Assembly (NCBI GenBank): GCA_030682405.1
Contig: JAUXOF010000023.1
Span: forward strand, 1-52,285
Reading direction: 5' to 3'
Origin: Thermodesulfovibrionales bacterium
Lineage (GTDB): Bacteria; Nitrospirota; Thermodesulfovibrionia; Thermodesulfovibrionales; JdFR-86
Length of the DNA: 52,285 nucleotides
In this document: positions 44,240 through 51,804 of the stretch, in pieces
How positions within the stretch are numbered: position 1 is the stretch's first letter
Layout of the letters: every line of letters starts with the position of its first letter
Notes under the pieces: generated by a model
Told to the model about the DNA's origin: nothing
Seen by the model: only the letters and a program-made list of their open reading frames with translations
Database searches by the model: none
Made by a program: the position numbers and the translations under genes

Positions 44240-44266
44240 TTGACCCTTTGAGTGCCTCTGTATTAC
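44240..44266 (+). promoter_or_regulatory. dsrC: Possible dsrC promoter
   Basis: TTGACC at 44240-44245 and TATTAC at 44261-44266 with a short 15-nt spacer; a TTACCT at 44263 gives 17 nt but a poor match. Upstream (44210-44239) is very AT-rich. Transcription from near 44273 would place the leader hairpin at the very 5' end of the mRNA. The spacer 44048-44239 otherwise shows only the REP-like repeat. Confidence 0.35.
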
Positions 44267-44280
44267 CTTCAATAGCCGAG

Positions 44281-44307
44281 GCTATGAGGGTTTTTTTCCC
44301 TCATGGC
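44281..44307 (+). promoter_or_regulatory. Hairpin in the dsrC leader
   Basis: GCTATGAGGG pairs with CCCTCATGGC (one G-U pair) around a loop of seven T residues. It lies 74 nt before the dsrC start and is followed by a second possible stem, CGAAAA/TTTTCG, near 44326-44347. It has no T-run after the stem, so mRNA stabilisation or a protein or RNA-level control site is more likely than termination. Confidence 0.5.
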
Positions 44308-44380
44308 AGGCAGGGGAGGCTCGAAAAACTGATAACGGCTTTTCGATTCGATTTTCAAAACCAAATCAAAGGAGGAGAAG

Positions 44381-44716
44381 ATGGGACAACTTGATTTTCA
44401 GGGCAAACAGATTGAGGTAGATGACGACGGATATATCATAAACCTCGGTGATTGGACGCCCGAGCTTGCACAGTTTCTGGCAGACCAGGACAGCCTCAAA
44501 CTTTTAGAGGCGCACTGGGAGGTTATCAACTTCCTCAGGGAGTATTACCAGAAGTACCAGATAGCCCCCATGATAAAGATACTGGTCAAGGAAATAGGGA
44601 AGGTTATGGGGCCTGAGAAGGGCAACACAAAATACCTCTACGAGCTTTATCCGGGCGGACCTGCAAAGCAGGCATGCAGATATGCCGGACTGCCGAAGCC
44701 CACGGGCTGCGTATAA
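44381..44716 (+). CDS. dsrC: Sulfur carrier protein DsrC
   Basis: This 111-residue protein has the flexible C-terminal arm with the two conserved cysteines in the canonical spacing, Cys99 and Cys110 (CRYAGLPKPTGC). DsrC carries sulfur as a trisulfide between dissimilatory sulfite reductase DsrAB and the membrane DsrMKJOP complex. The N-terminus (GDWTPELAQFLA) and LREYYQKYQIAPMIKILVK helices also match. AGGAGGAG lies 4 nt before the ATG. It has its own terminator, so it can be expressed separately from the dsrM operon, consistent with the large amounts of DsrC needed. Confidence 0.97.
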   Translation: MGQLDFQGKQIEVDDDGYIINLGDWTPELAQFLADQDSLKLLEAHWEVINFLREYYQKYQIAPMIKILVKEIGKVMGPEKGNTKYLYELYPGGPAKQACRYAGLPKPTGCV

Positions 44717-44730
44717 AGGCATTGGATGAC

Positions 44731-44776
44731 CGGCAGCGGGTAACGGGACTTATAGCCCGTTGCCTGCCGCCTTTTT
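44731..44776 (+). terminator. Rho-independent terminator of dsrC
   Basis: AACGGG (44742-44747) pairs with CCCGTT (44756-44761), extended outward through G-C and wobble pairs with GGGT and GCCT, and followed by CCTTTTTG. A smaller GCCGC/GCGGC stem overlaps the T-run (44766-44781). It separates dsrC from the dsrM operon. Confidence 0.65.
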
Positions 44777-44804
44777 GCGGCGGATGTCGGGTTTCTCTTA
44801 GTAT
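44775..44804 (+). promoter_or_regulatory. Possible promoter of the RsbRD_N-dsrMKJOP operon
   Basis: TTGCGG at 44775-44780, an 18-nt spacer and TAGTAT at 44799-44804, both four-of-six matches. It begins inside the tail of the dsrC terminator. It would give a leader that carries the short reading frame at 44847. Confidence 0.3.
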
Positions 44805-44846
44805 GCTTCAATAAGAATTTTCAAAAATGCCTCAAGGGGGAGGTAT

Positions 44847-44924
44847 ATGATGCGTCCCTGCGGTATCTCCACAAATGAAGAGGCCAGTTGCCGGTCAAGC
44901 CGGTTAAGAAGGAGTGGAGGCTGA
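44847..44924 (+). CDS. Short leader ORF, 25 codons, before the dsrM operon
   Basis: GGGGGAGG lies 3 nt before ATG 44847, a much better ribosome site than that of the gene that follows. The peptide begins MMRPCGISTNEEASC and ends RLRRSGG at a TGA (44922-44924). It is in the same frame as the downstream gene, whose ATG 44934 lies 9 nt after the stop. It may be a leader peptide that couples translation to the next gene, or a degenerate former N-terminus. No homologue is recognised. Confidence 0.35.
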   Translation: MMRPCGISTNEEASCRSSRLRRSGG

Positions 44925-44933
44925 AACGCCGTT

Positions 44934-45518
44934 ATGGGCAGCCTGAACTTGGACATGGGGCTTAGAGATATCCTGTCAGAGAAGAAACCCGCTATCCTGA
45001 AAAGGTGGTTCGACGCCATTGTTGACACATACCCCGCGAACACCGCAGAGTTTCTGAAGAGCCAGCAGGACAGATTCGCCAACCCTGTGGGGCACGCCAT
45101 CTCTCAGGGGATAGAGGAAATCTTCGATGAGCTCATGGCCGGCGTCGACCCCGAAAGGGTTTCCCCCTTCCTTGACAACATACTCAGGGTCAGGGCGGTT
45201 CAGGATTTCAAACCCGCAGAGGCGGTCTCCTTCATCTTTCTTCTGAAGAAGGCAATCAGGGAGGAGATGAAAAACCTTAACGGGCAGACCTTAGGAGAGT
45301 TGCCGGAGCTTGAGTCCGGCATAGACGAGCTTGCCCTCTGCGCCTTCAATGTATACATGAAATGCCGCGAAGACCTCTACACCGTAAAGGCCAACGAACT
45401 GAGAAACATGACATCCAGGCTGCTTGAAAGGGCCAATATTATACGCCCGACCGGGGGGCTGGAACCGGAAACCAAGGAAGCAGTTATCAAAGTAAAAAGA
45501 AAAGAGGTAACAGAATGA
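44934..45518 (+). CDS. RsbRD N-terminal-domain-like protein of the dsr operon
   Basis: This 194-residue helical protein opens MGLRDILSEKKPAILKRWFD and has NPVGHAISQGIEEIFDELM near 57, which fits the RsbRD_N globin-like sensor fold seen at the N-terminus of stressosome proteins. There is no STAS domain after it. The C-terminus is helical and basic (VIKVKRKEVTE). Its stop overlaps dsrM as ATGA, so it belongs to the DsrMKJOP operon. A role as a sensor, chaperone or assembly factor is inferred only from position. The GGAGG upstream is about 13 nt from the ATG, which is far. Confidence 0.82.
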   Translation: MGSLNLDMGLRDILSEKKPAILKRWFDAIVDTYPANTAEFLKSQQDRFANPVGHAISQGIEEIFDELMAGVDPERVSPFLDNILRVRAVQDFKPAEAVSFIFLLKKAIREEMKNLNGQTLGELPELESGIDELALCAFNVYMKCREDLYTVKANELRNMTSRLLERANIIRPTGGLEPETKEAVIKVKRKEVTE

Positions 45519-46513
45519 GAGCTTTAGTTCCATTGATAGCAGTAATAGCGCTCGTTTTGCTTGTCTTTGCAGGGGTGCAGACGGCAAACATGCAGTTCCT
45601 CTTCGGGGTAGTCATACCCTATGCGGCCATTGCCATTTTCATCGCAGGGTTTGTCCTGCGCGTCCTCAAGTGGGGAAGCGCGCCTGTGCCGTTCAGGATA
45701 CCCACGACCTGCGGCCAGCAGAAATCACTCCCGTGGATTAAGCAGAACAAGGTGGAGAACCCGTCCGGCACGCTCGGCGTCATTGTGAGGATGGCCCTTG
45801 AGGTGCTCGTTTTCCGCTCGCTTTTCAGGAATTTAAAGTCCGAGTCAAGGGACGGAGGGCAGAAGGTCACTTACGGCTCGGAGAAGCTCCTGTGGCTTGC
45901 GGGGCTGGCGTTCCACTGGTCTTTCCTCATCATCTTCGTCAGGCACTTCAGGTTTTTCATGCAGGATGTCCCTTCCGTCCTCAAAATGGTGGAGGGCATG
46001 GACAGCTTCCTTCAGATGGGAGTGCCGCTTTTTTACATGACGGATGCTGTTTTGCTCGGGGCCGTGACCTATCTCCTGTTCAGAAGGTTCTATCTGCCCC
46101 AGATAAAGTACATCTCCTTGGCGGCTGATTATTTCCCACTGTTTTTGATACTGGGCATAGGCATATCAGGCGTCCTGATGAGGTATATCTACAAGGTGCA
46201 CATAGTGGGGGTCAAGCAGCTTGCAATGGGGCTTGTGACCTTAAACCCCGCTATCCCGGAGGGGGGGATAGGCGTCGTCTTCTACATACACCTCTTCCTC
46301 ATCTGCGCCCTTCTGGCCTACTTCCCGTTTTCAAAGCTTATGCATATGGGCGGGGTATTTCTCTCGCCCACGAGAAACCTTAGCAACAACAGCCGTGAGA
46401 AAAGGCATATAAACCCATGGAACTACCCTGTCCATGTTCATACCTACGAGGAGTATGAGAACGACTTCAGGGATAAAATGAAGGCGGCTGGCATTCCAGT
46501 CGAGAAGGAGTAG
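45515..46513 (+). CDS. dsrM: DsrM, membrane cytochrome b subunit of DsrMKJOP
   Basis: This 332-residue protein is NarI-like, with about six membrane helices. An extended cytoplasmic loop (about 60-110) is followed by helices containing AFHWSFLIIFVRHFRFF near residue 132 and IHLFLICALLAYFPFSKLMHMGG near 260 (split here as IHLFLICALLAYFPFS and KLMHMGG), which supply the His pairs for two b haems. It oxidises menaquinol and passes electrons to DsrK. The C-terminal ends in HVHTYEEYENDFRDKM, also seen in other DsrM proteins. It starts within the stop of the preceding gene. Confidence 0.94.
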   Translation: MRALVPLIAVIALVLLVFAGVQTANMQFLFGVVIPYAAIAIFIAGFVLRVLKWGSAPVPFRIPTTCGQQKSLPWIKQNKVENPSGTLGVIVRMALEVLVFRSLFRNLKSESRDGGQKVTYGSEKLLWLAGLAFHWSFLIIFVRHFRFFMQDVPSVLKMVEGMDSFLQMGVPLFYMTDAVLLGAVTYLLFRRFYLPQIKYISLAADYFPLFLILGIGISGVLMRYIYKVHIVGVKQLAMGLVTLNPAIPEGGIGVVFYIHLFLICALLAYFPFSKLMHMGGVFLSPTRNLSNNSREKRHINPWNYPVHVHTYEEYENDFRDKMKAAGIPVEKE

Positions 46514-46515
46514 AC

Positions 46516-48132
46516 ATGGCGGCAAAACTTCCGAAACCGGACGAACTTGCAGCAGGGATAGATTTCAGGCCCCCCAAGACGGGGTGGATGGACACCCCGG
46601 TCGAGTTGAAGGAGGGGATGTTCTGCTGGGGCGCAAAAGAGAAAAACCTCAAGGCGGTCAGTTTCCCCAATGCACGGGACTGGTCTCCGAAAGAGAAGGA
46701 CTGGAAGCTGCCGGAGAACTGGCAGCGGATAGTGCTTGAGGGGATGGCCGATAGGCTACAGAAGTACCGTTCCTTCAAGCTCTTCATGGACATCTGCGTC
46801 AGGTGCGGCGCATGCGCCGACAAGTGCCACTTCTTCATAGGCTCAGGAGACCCAAAGAATATGCCCGTACTGAGGGCCGAGCTTATGAGGTCCATCTACA
46901 GAAGGGAGTTTACCAAGGCCGGCAGGATTATGGGCAGCATCGCCGGGGCGCGGGAACTGACGCTGGATGTGCTCAAGGAATGGTGGTATTACTTCTACCA
47001 GTGCACGGAGTGCCGCCGCTGCTCGGTCTTCTGCCCCTACGGCATAGACACTGCCGAGATTACGATGATGGGCAGGGAGCTTACCAACCTCCTCGGCCTC
47101 AACATAGACTGGATAGCCGGGCCGGTTGCCAACTGCTACATGAAGGGAAACCACCTCGGGCTTGAGCCCCATACGATAACAAGCAGCGTCGAGTTTTTCC
47201 TTGACGACATAGAGACCTTAACAGGCATCAGGATTAAGCCTACGTTCAACAGAAAGGGCGCGGAGATACTCTTCGTCACGCCTTCGGGCGACCTCTTTGC
47301 AGACCCGGGCACTTACACTGCCATGGGCTACCTCATGCTCTTCCACGAACTCGGGCTTGACTACACATGGAGCACATACGCCTCTGAGGGCGGAAACTTC
47401 GGCTTCTTCACCTCAAACGAGATGGCAAAGAGGCTCAACTCCAAGATATACGCCGAGGCAAAGAGACTCGGGGTGAAGTGGATAATCGGGGGCGAGTGCG
47501 GCCATATGTGGAGGGTGCTCACCCAGTACATGGACACATGGAACGGGCCTGCCGATTTCCTTGAGGTCCCGAAGTCGCCGATAACCGGCACGGTCTTTGA
47601 CAACTCAAAGTCCACCAAGATGGTTCACATCGCGGAGTTTACAGCAGACATCATAAAGCACGGGAAGCTCAAGCTCGACCCGGCAAGAAACGACCACCTC
47701 GTGGTCACATACCATGACTCCTGCAACACCTCAAGGGGCATGGGGCTTTTGGAGGAGCCGCGGCACATCATAAAGAGCGTCTGCAACAACTTCCACGAGA
47801 TGCCCGACAACACGATCAGGGAGTACACCTTCTGTTGCGGAAGCGGCACCGGCCTGAACGCATCCGAGAACACGGAACTCAGGATGAAGGGCGGCTACCC
47901 GAGGGCAAACGCCGTGAAGTACGTCAGGGACAAACACGGGGTCAACATGCTCGCCAATATCTGCGCCATTGACAGGGCCACGCTCACGGCATCCATGGAT
48001 TACTGGGTTCCGGGGGTCAAGGTGACCGGCGTTCACGAACTGGTGGGCAATGCGCTTGTAATGAAGGGGGAGAAGGAGAGGACTACCGACATGAGGGCCG
48101 AACCCCTTCCAGGAAAGGAGGGCAACGAGTGA
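46516..48132 (+). CDS. dsrK: DsrK, HdrD-like iron-sulfur catalytic subunit
   Basis: This 538-residue protein has two [4Fe-4S] motifs, CVRCGACADKC (Cys 94, 97, 100, 104) and CTECRRCSVFC (Cys 163, 166, 169, 173), followed by the CCG domain, visible as YHDSCNTSRGMGLLEEP near 397 and FCCGSGTGLN near 437. The CCG domain binds the special cluster that reduces the DsrC trisulfide, by analogy with heterodisulfide reductase HdrD. It begins 2 nt after the dsrM stop and its stop overlaps dsrJ. Confidence 0.96.
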   Translation: MAAKLPKPDELAAGIDFRPPKTGWMDTPVELKEGMFCWGAKEKNLKAVSFPNARDWSPKEKDWKLPENWQRIVLEGMADRLQKYRSFKLFMDICVRCGACADKCHFFIGSGDPKNMPVLRAELMRSIYRREFTKAGRIMGSIAGARELTLDVLKEWWYYFYQCTECRRCSVFCPYGIDTAEITMMGRELTNLLGLNIDWIAGPVANCYMKGNHLGLEPHTITSSVEFFLDDIETLTGIRIKPTFNRKGAEILFVTPSGDLFADPGTYTAMGYLMLFHELGLDYTWSTYASEGGNFGFFTSNEMAKRLNSKIYAEAKRLGVKWIIGGECGHMWRVLTQYMDTWNGPADFLEVPKSPITGTVFDNSKSTKMVHIAEFTADIIKHGKLKLDPARNDHLVVTYHDSCNTSRGMGLLEEPRHIIKSVCNNFHEMPDNTIREYTFCCGSGTGLNASENTELRMKGGYPRANAVKYVRDKHGVNMLANICAIDRATLTASMDYWVPGVKVTGVHELVGNALVMKGEKERTTDMRAEPLPGKEGNE

Positions 48133-48533
48133 AGATCTACGACGGAGGCAAAATTTTATTGGGGCTGATTGTCTTTGTCGGTCTGGCGGCATTCCCTTTC
48201 CTCTATAACGCAGGCAAGGCCGCTGCCAAGCCCGACCCGAAAACCGACACCCCTGTCATCCAGGAGATGGCAGAAAAGAAGTGCGTGGAGCCGAAGGAGT
48301 TCATGAGGGCCGGACACATGCAGATGCTCAACAACTGGAGGGACTCCGTGGTCCGCGACGGCATGAGGGTTTATGTAAGCAACACAGGCTCAAGGCACGA
48401 CATGAGCCTTCAGAACACATGCATGAACTGCCATTCGAACAAGAAAAAGTTCTGTGACGAGTGCCACAATTATATGGCCGTGAAGCCTTACTGCTGGGAC
48501 TGCCATATCGCACCGAAGGAGAAGGAGTCATGA
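48129..48533 (+). CDS. dsrJ: DsrJ, periplasmic trihaem cytochrome c
   Basis: This 134-residue protein has an uncleaved N-terminal membrane anchor (about 8-27) and three CxxCH motifs: CMNCH (98-102), CDECH (109-113) and CWDCH (122-126). Cys52 in EKKCVEPKEF is in the place of the unusual Cys haem ligand described for DsrJ of Allochromatium. The start is GTG 48129, overlapping dsrK as GTGA. Haem attachment would need the CcsA/ResB pair at 40353-41804. Confidence 0.96.
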   Translation: MKIYDGGKILLGLIVFVGLAAFPFLYNAGKAAAKPDPKTDTPVIQEMAEKKCVEPKEFMRAGHMQMLNNWRDSVVRDGMRVYVSNTGSRHDMSLQNTCMNCHSNKKKFCDECHNYMAVKPYCWDCHIAPKEKES

Positions 48534-49321
48534 GTATAAACAGAAGAGAGTTCATAAGGATAGCCGGAATCTCGACCATACTGGGGCTCGGCGGCTCGGT
48601 GATTGCCGATAAGCTCGGCGCAGCCTCTGAGGTTCTGCCTAACGAAAAGGCCCTGAAGGGAAAACACTGGGGCATGGCGATAGACGTCGGCAAGCTTAAG
48701 ACGGATGCGGACTACCGGAAATGCATAGACGCGTGCCACGACATACACAATGTCCCGGACATAGGCAATCCCAAGGAAGAGGTAAAATGGATATGGACGG
48801 AGTCCTACGAACACACGTTCCCGGGACTTGAGAGCAAGTTCATGTCCGAGTCCGTCGAGCACAAGCCCTTCATGGTGCTCTGCAACCACTGCGAAAACCC
48901 CGCATGCGCACGGGTCTGTCCCACAAAGGCCACCTACAAGAGGAACGACGGCCTCGTTATGCAGGACATGCACCGCTGCATAGGCTGCAGGTTCTGCATG
49001 GCGGCATGCCCCTTCGGCGCAAGGAGCTTCAACTGGCGGGACCCGAGGCCTTTTATCAAGAAAGAAAAGGAAAACAAGGAGTACCCTACGAGGATGAAAG
49101 GCGTTGTGGAGAAATGCACCTTCTGCTTTGAGAGGCTCGCCAAGGGCTTAAAGCCCGCGTGCGTGGAGGCCTCAGGAGGGGCGATTGTCTTTGGAGACCT
49201 CGAAGACCCGGATTCCGAGATACGGGAAGTGCTGAGAACCCGCTACACCCTTCGGCGCAAGGCGGAACTCGGAACCGGCCCGAGTATTTACTATGTGATA
49301 GGAGGTGGCGAACATGCTTGA
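48530..49321 (+). CDS. dsrO: DsrO, periplasmic ferredoxin-like subunit
   Basis: The ATG at 48530 overlaps the dsrJ stop (ATGA) and gives a twin-arginine signal NRREFIRIAG, expected for a Tat-exported Fe-S protein; an upstream in-frame start lies inside dsrJ. The 263-residue protein has four clusters' worth of cysteines: CIDACHD (65-69), CNHCENPACARVCP, CIGCRFCMAACPFG and CTFCFERL with a later PACVEA. It passes electrons between DsrP and DsrJ on the periplasmic side. Confidence 0.95.
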   Translation: MSINRREFIRIAGISTILGLGGSVIADKLGAASEVLPNEKALKGKHWGMAIDVGKLKTDADYRKCIDACHDIHNVPDIGNPKEEVKWIWTESYEHTFPGLESKFMSESVEHKPFMVLCNHCENPACARVCPTKATYKRNDGLVMQDMHRCIGCRFCMAACPFGARSFNWRDPRPFIKKEKENKEYPTRMKGVVEKCTFCFERLAKGLKPACVEASGGAIVFGDLEDPDSEIREVLRTRYTLRRKAELGTGPSIYYVIGGGEHA

Positions 49322-50471
49322 GAAAGCTCTGGTTGGAAGCCGCAAATACTGGACATGGGTTTTCTTCCTGCTTGCCGTGGTGGGGGTCGGGTTTCTCGCT
49401 TACCTCAATCAGTTCACAACAGGACTGGGAATTACGGGACTAAGCAGGGATGTCACATGGGGCCTTTACATCGCCCAGTTCACCTTCTTGGTCGGAGTCG
49501 CGGCCTCGGCCGTCATGGTGGTAATCCCTTATTACCTGCATGACTACAAGAAATTCGGCAAGGTTGTCATCCTCGGCGAGTTTCTGGCAGTCTCGGCCGT
49601 TATAATGTGCCTGCTTTTCATCTTCGTGGACCTGGGGCAGCCAATGAGGATAATGAACGTGGTGCTGCACCCAGCCCCTGGTTCAGTGATGTTCTGGGAT
49701 GCGGTCGTCTTAAACGGCTACCTCTTCCTTAACCTCATAATCGGCTGGTATACTCTCGGGGCCGAGAAAAAAGGGGTCAAGCCTGAAGGATGGGTCAAGC
49801 CCTTAATATACCTTTCCATCCCATGGGCGGTCAGCATTCACACGGTCACGGCCTTTCTGTATGCAGGTCTTCCGGGAAGGCACCTGTGGCTTACCGCAAT
49901 CATGGCTGCGAGGTTTCTGGCCTCGGCGTTTGCCTCAGGCCCTGCGTTGCTTATCCTGCTTTGCCTGATAGTGAGGAAGGTTTCAAAGTTCGACCCCGGC
50001 AAGGAGGCCATACAGTCGCTGGCAAAGATAGTCACATATGCCATGTGCGCCAATGTGTTTTTCTTCCTGCTTGAGGTCTTTACGGCCTTCTACAGCGGCA
50101 TTCCCTCGCACCAGCATCCCATCACTTACCTCTTCTTCGGCATCGAAGGGCACACGAATCTCGTGCCGTGGATGTGGACGGCTACCGTGCTGGCGATATT
50201 GTCCATAATCCTGCTGGTCAACCCAAGGACGCGCAAAAACGAGACAACCCTTGCGTTTGCCGCAGCTATACTTTTCATAGCGGCATGGATAGACAAGGGC
50301 ATGGGGCTGGTCGTGGGCGGTTTCATACCCAACCCCTTTGAAAAGGTTGTGGAGTATTCGCCTACAGCGCCCGAGGTAGCCATAACCCTCGGCGTATGGG
50401 CGCTGGGGTTTCTGATACTCACCGGCCTTTATAAGATAGCGATTTCCATAAAGGAAGAGACCGCAACATAG
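49314..50471 (+). CDS. dsrP: DsrP, NrfD-type membrane subunit
   Basis: This 385-residue protein has about ten membrane helices and no haem or Fe-S motifs, typical of NrfD/PsrC quinone-interacting subunits. Landmarks are LSRDVTWGLYIAQFTFLVG near 45, SIPWAVSIHTVTAFLYAGLP near 167 and the EVFTAFYSGIPSHQHPITYL loop near 250. ATG 49314 has GGAGG at 8 nt and lies inside the end of dsrO; the in-frame GTG 49305 is less likely. It couples quinone to DsrO. Confidence 0.94.
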   Translation: MLEKALVGSRKYWTWVFFLLAVVGVGFLAYLNQFTTGLGITGLSRDVTWGLYIAQFTFLVGVAASAVMVVIPYYLHDYKKFGKVVILGEFLAVSAVIMCLLFIFVDLGQPMRIMNVVLHPAPGSVMFWDAVVLNGYLFLNLIIGWYTLGAEKKGVKPEGWVKPLIYLSIPWAVSIHTVTAFLYAGLPGRHLWLTAIMAARFLASAFASGPALLILLCLIVRKVSKFDPGKEAIQSLAKIVTYAMCANVFFFLLEVFTAFYSGIPSHQHPITYLFFGIEGHTNLVPWMWTATVLAILSIILLVNPRTRKNETTLAFAAAILFIAAWIDKGMGLVVGGFIPNPFEKVVEYSPTAPEVAITLGVWALGFLILTGLYKIAISIKEETAT

Positions 50472-50499
50472 AATAAAAGACTAAAGGAGGAAAGACGTA

Positions 50500-50685
50500 A
50501 TGTACATGATATCGGTGGACGCAGAGAAATGCGAGGGATGCGAGGAGTGTGTCACCAACTGCCCCGTATCAGTCTTTGAGATGCAGAACGGCAAGGCCGT
50601 GGTCGTGCAGGCGGACTTGTGCGAGGGCTGCGAGACATGCACCAGCCTATGCCCATCCGGCGCTGTAACTCTGACCGAAATGTAA
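50500..50685 (+). CDS. Small 2[4Fe-4S] ferredoxin
   Basis: This 61-residue protein is a bacterial-type ferredoxin with two clusters: CEGCEECVTNC followed by PVSVF, and CEGCETCTSLC followed by PSGAV. GGAGG lies about 11 nt before the ATG. It follows dsrP by 28 bp and precedes a strong terminator, so it is probably the last gene of the dsr operon. It may donate or accept electrons for DsrK or sulfite reductase; that is inferred from position. Confidence 0.93.
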   Translation: MYMISVDAEKCEGCEECVTNCPVSVFEMQNGKAVVVQADLCEGCETCTSLCPSGAVTLTEM

Positions 50686-50708
50686 CTCAGGGTTAATATG
50701 CCCAATAA

Positions 50709-50740
50709 AAAAAGGGGAAGCCTGAAGGCTTCCCCTTTTT
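50709..50740. terminator. Bidirectional rho-independent terminator
   Basis: A perfect 15-bp stem, AAAAAGGGGAAGCCT / AGGCTTCCCCTTTTT, with a 2-nt loop. The A/T ends give a U-tract on either strand. It serves both the dsr operon (+) and the convergent TusA operon (-). Confidence 0.93.
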
Positions 50741-50754
50741 GTTCCTTTGGCTTA

Positions 50755-51000
50755 TTACGGCTTCTGGATGTATATCTCCCACTTGTCTTCTAATTTTACG
50801 GCCTCGAACTTCAAGCCCTGCTTTTCCGCCCACCTCGGCAGGGTGTCTTCTGCGGATGCCGGTGCGTCGCAGAGGACCTTCAGTATCTGGCCGCTTGAGA
50901 GTTTCTCAACCGCCTTTTTTGTGAGCACGAGGGGATACGGGCATACCCTTCCAAGGACATCAAGTGTCTGTACGGGTGTTTGGCTGCTTAATTCTCCCAC
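50755..51000 (-). CDS. tusA: TusA-family sulfur carrier protein
   Basis: This 81-residue protein has the defining VCPYPLVLTKKAVEKL motif with persulfide Cys20, and the later LKVLCDAPAS and KWEIYIQKP strands of the SirA/TusA fold. The start is GTG 51000 with AAGGAGG 8 nt upstream. TusA proteins relay sulfane sulfur to DsrE-type proteins and DsrC. It is the last gene of the four-gene unit, ending at the shared terminator. Confidence 0.94.
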   Translation of the reverse strand: MGELSSQTPVQTLDVLGRVCPYPLVLTKKAVEKLSSGQILKVLCDAPASAEDTLPRWAEKQGLKFEAVKLEDKWEIYIQKP

Positions 51001-51021
51001 TTTTCAAACCTCCTTGTTGTT

Positions 51022-51432
51022 TTAAAAGAAAAGCACATGCCGTGATTCGTCTATGGCCTTCTGTATCTCTGAAAAAGGCACTATCTGCAAGGTCTTGTCC
51101 GCTCCCATTTCCGCGGCATCCGGAAGCGAGTCCACGGAAATGCCGTACTTATCGAGGTCCTCCTTGCATATGAGCACGTCGAGGTCCACAAGGAGGGTGT
51201 TCTTAAGATGGGACTCCGAGCTTGTTATGCCGTATGAATCCATGGCCTTCTGGTCTTTCTGAAGCCCGAGGACGCCTTCCCCTATGAAGCAGAGCTTCGG
51301 GGTAACCGTGTCGCCGTCATCGAGGAGCACCTCAACCGTCTGGTAGGAGATGGCATGTGTTATGCCGAGCCTTGACGTCTCGCCTTTGTACTGGGGTTTC
51401 TGGACTATGAAAGCAAGTTTAACGTCTCCCAT
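51022..51432 (-). CDS. DsrE/DsrF-like (TusC-type) protein
   Basis: This 136-residue DsrE-superfamily protein opens KLAFIVQKPQYKGETSRLGI and has the LLVDLDVLICKEDLDKYGI segment typical of TusC/DsrF-like subunits. It contains two cysteines, Cys48 (PKLCFIGEG) and Cys89. Catalytic assignment is uncertain because active-site Cys is normally on the DsrE subunit. GGAGG precedes the ATG, and the gene lies 1 nt after the DsrE-like gene. Confidence 0.82.
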   Translation of the reverse strand: MGDVKLAFIVQKPQYKGETSRLGITHAISYQTVEVLLDDGDTVTPKLCFIGEGVLGLQKDQKAMDSYGITSSESHLKNTLLVDLDVLICKEDLDKYGISVDSLPDAAEMGADKTLQIVPFSEIQKAIDESRHVLFF

Positions 51433-51433
51433 C

Positions 51434-51793
51434 TTATTCGCCTCCTATCTGAAGGACTCTGTCCGAGCTGTGTACCTTGGCAAGGTACCAGTGCATGGCG
51501 TTCCACTTCACGCCCTCTATGGCGTCGGGCTTGTTGACGCCCCTTGCCACTGTGCAGGCCTCGCATGTGCATATCTCAACGCCTTTTGCGAGGAGTTCGG
51601 TGATGTATTTCTCTGCTGTGGAGTAGTCCTTCAGGTGTTTCTGCTTGGCCTTAACAGAGCCTGTTGCGTTCCCTGAAAACCATAGATTCACCTTGTGGCC
51701 TTTGTCCACAGAGGCCTTTGCCAACTTCAGGGCGAAGTCATAGACACCCGAGCCGATAAGCCCGGGGAAGCATCCAATCGTCAAAATTCCCAT
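51434..51793 (-). CDS. DsrE-like (TusD-type) sulfurtransferase subunit
   Basis: The ATG at 51793 has AGGAGG at 8 nt and starts MGILTIGCFPG; a longer frame to 51814 overlaps the upstream gene. The 119-residue protein has three clustered cysteines, 75, 77 and 80 (CTCEACTVARGV). Cys80 sits before the ARG segment, in the position of the active Cys of DsrE/TusD. It would receive or donate persulfide in a relay with TusA and DsrC. Confidence 0.85.
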   Translation of the reverse strand: MGILTIGCFPGLIGSGVYDFALKLAKASVDKGHKVNLWFSGNATGSVKAKQKHLKDYSTAEKYITELLAKGVEICTCEACTVARGVNKPDAIEGVKWNAMHWYLAKVHSSDRVLQIGGE

Positions 51794-51804
51794 TCCGTCA
51801 CCTC

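Noticed and set aside
44281-44307. dsrC leader hairpin as a terminator or known riboswitch
   Set aside because: The T-run is in the loop rather than after the stem, and the sequence shows no conserved core of a riboswitch class that I can recognise.
44922-44924. TGA read as selenocysteine joining the leader ORF to the RsbRD_N protein
   Set aside because: No SECIS-like hairpin is evident just after the TGA, and the joined N-terminus shows no redox motif; a leader ORF or lost N-terminus is simpler.
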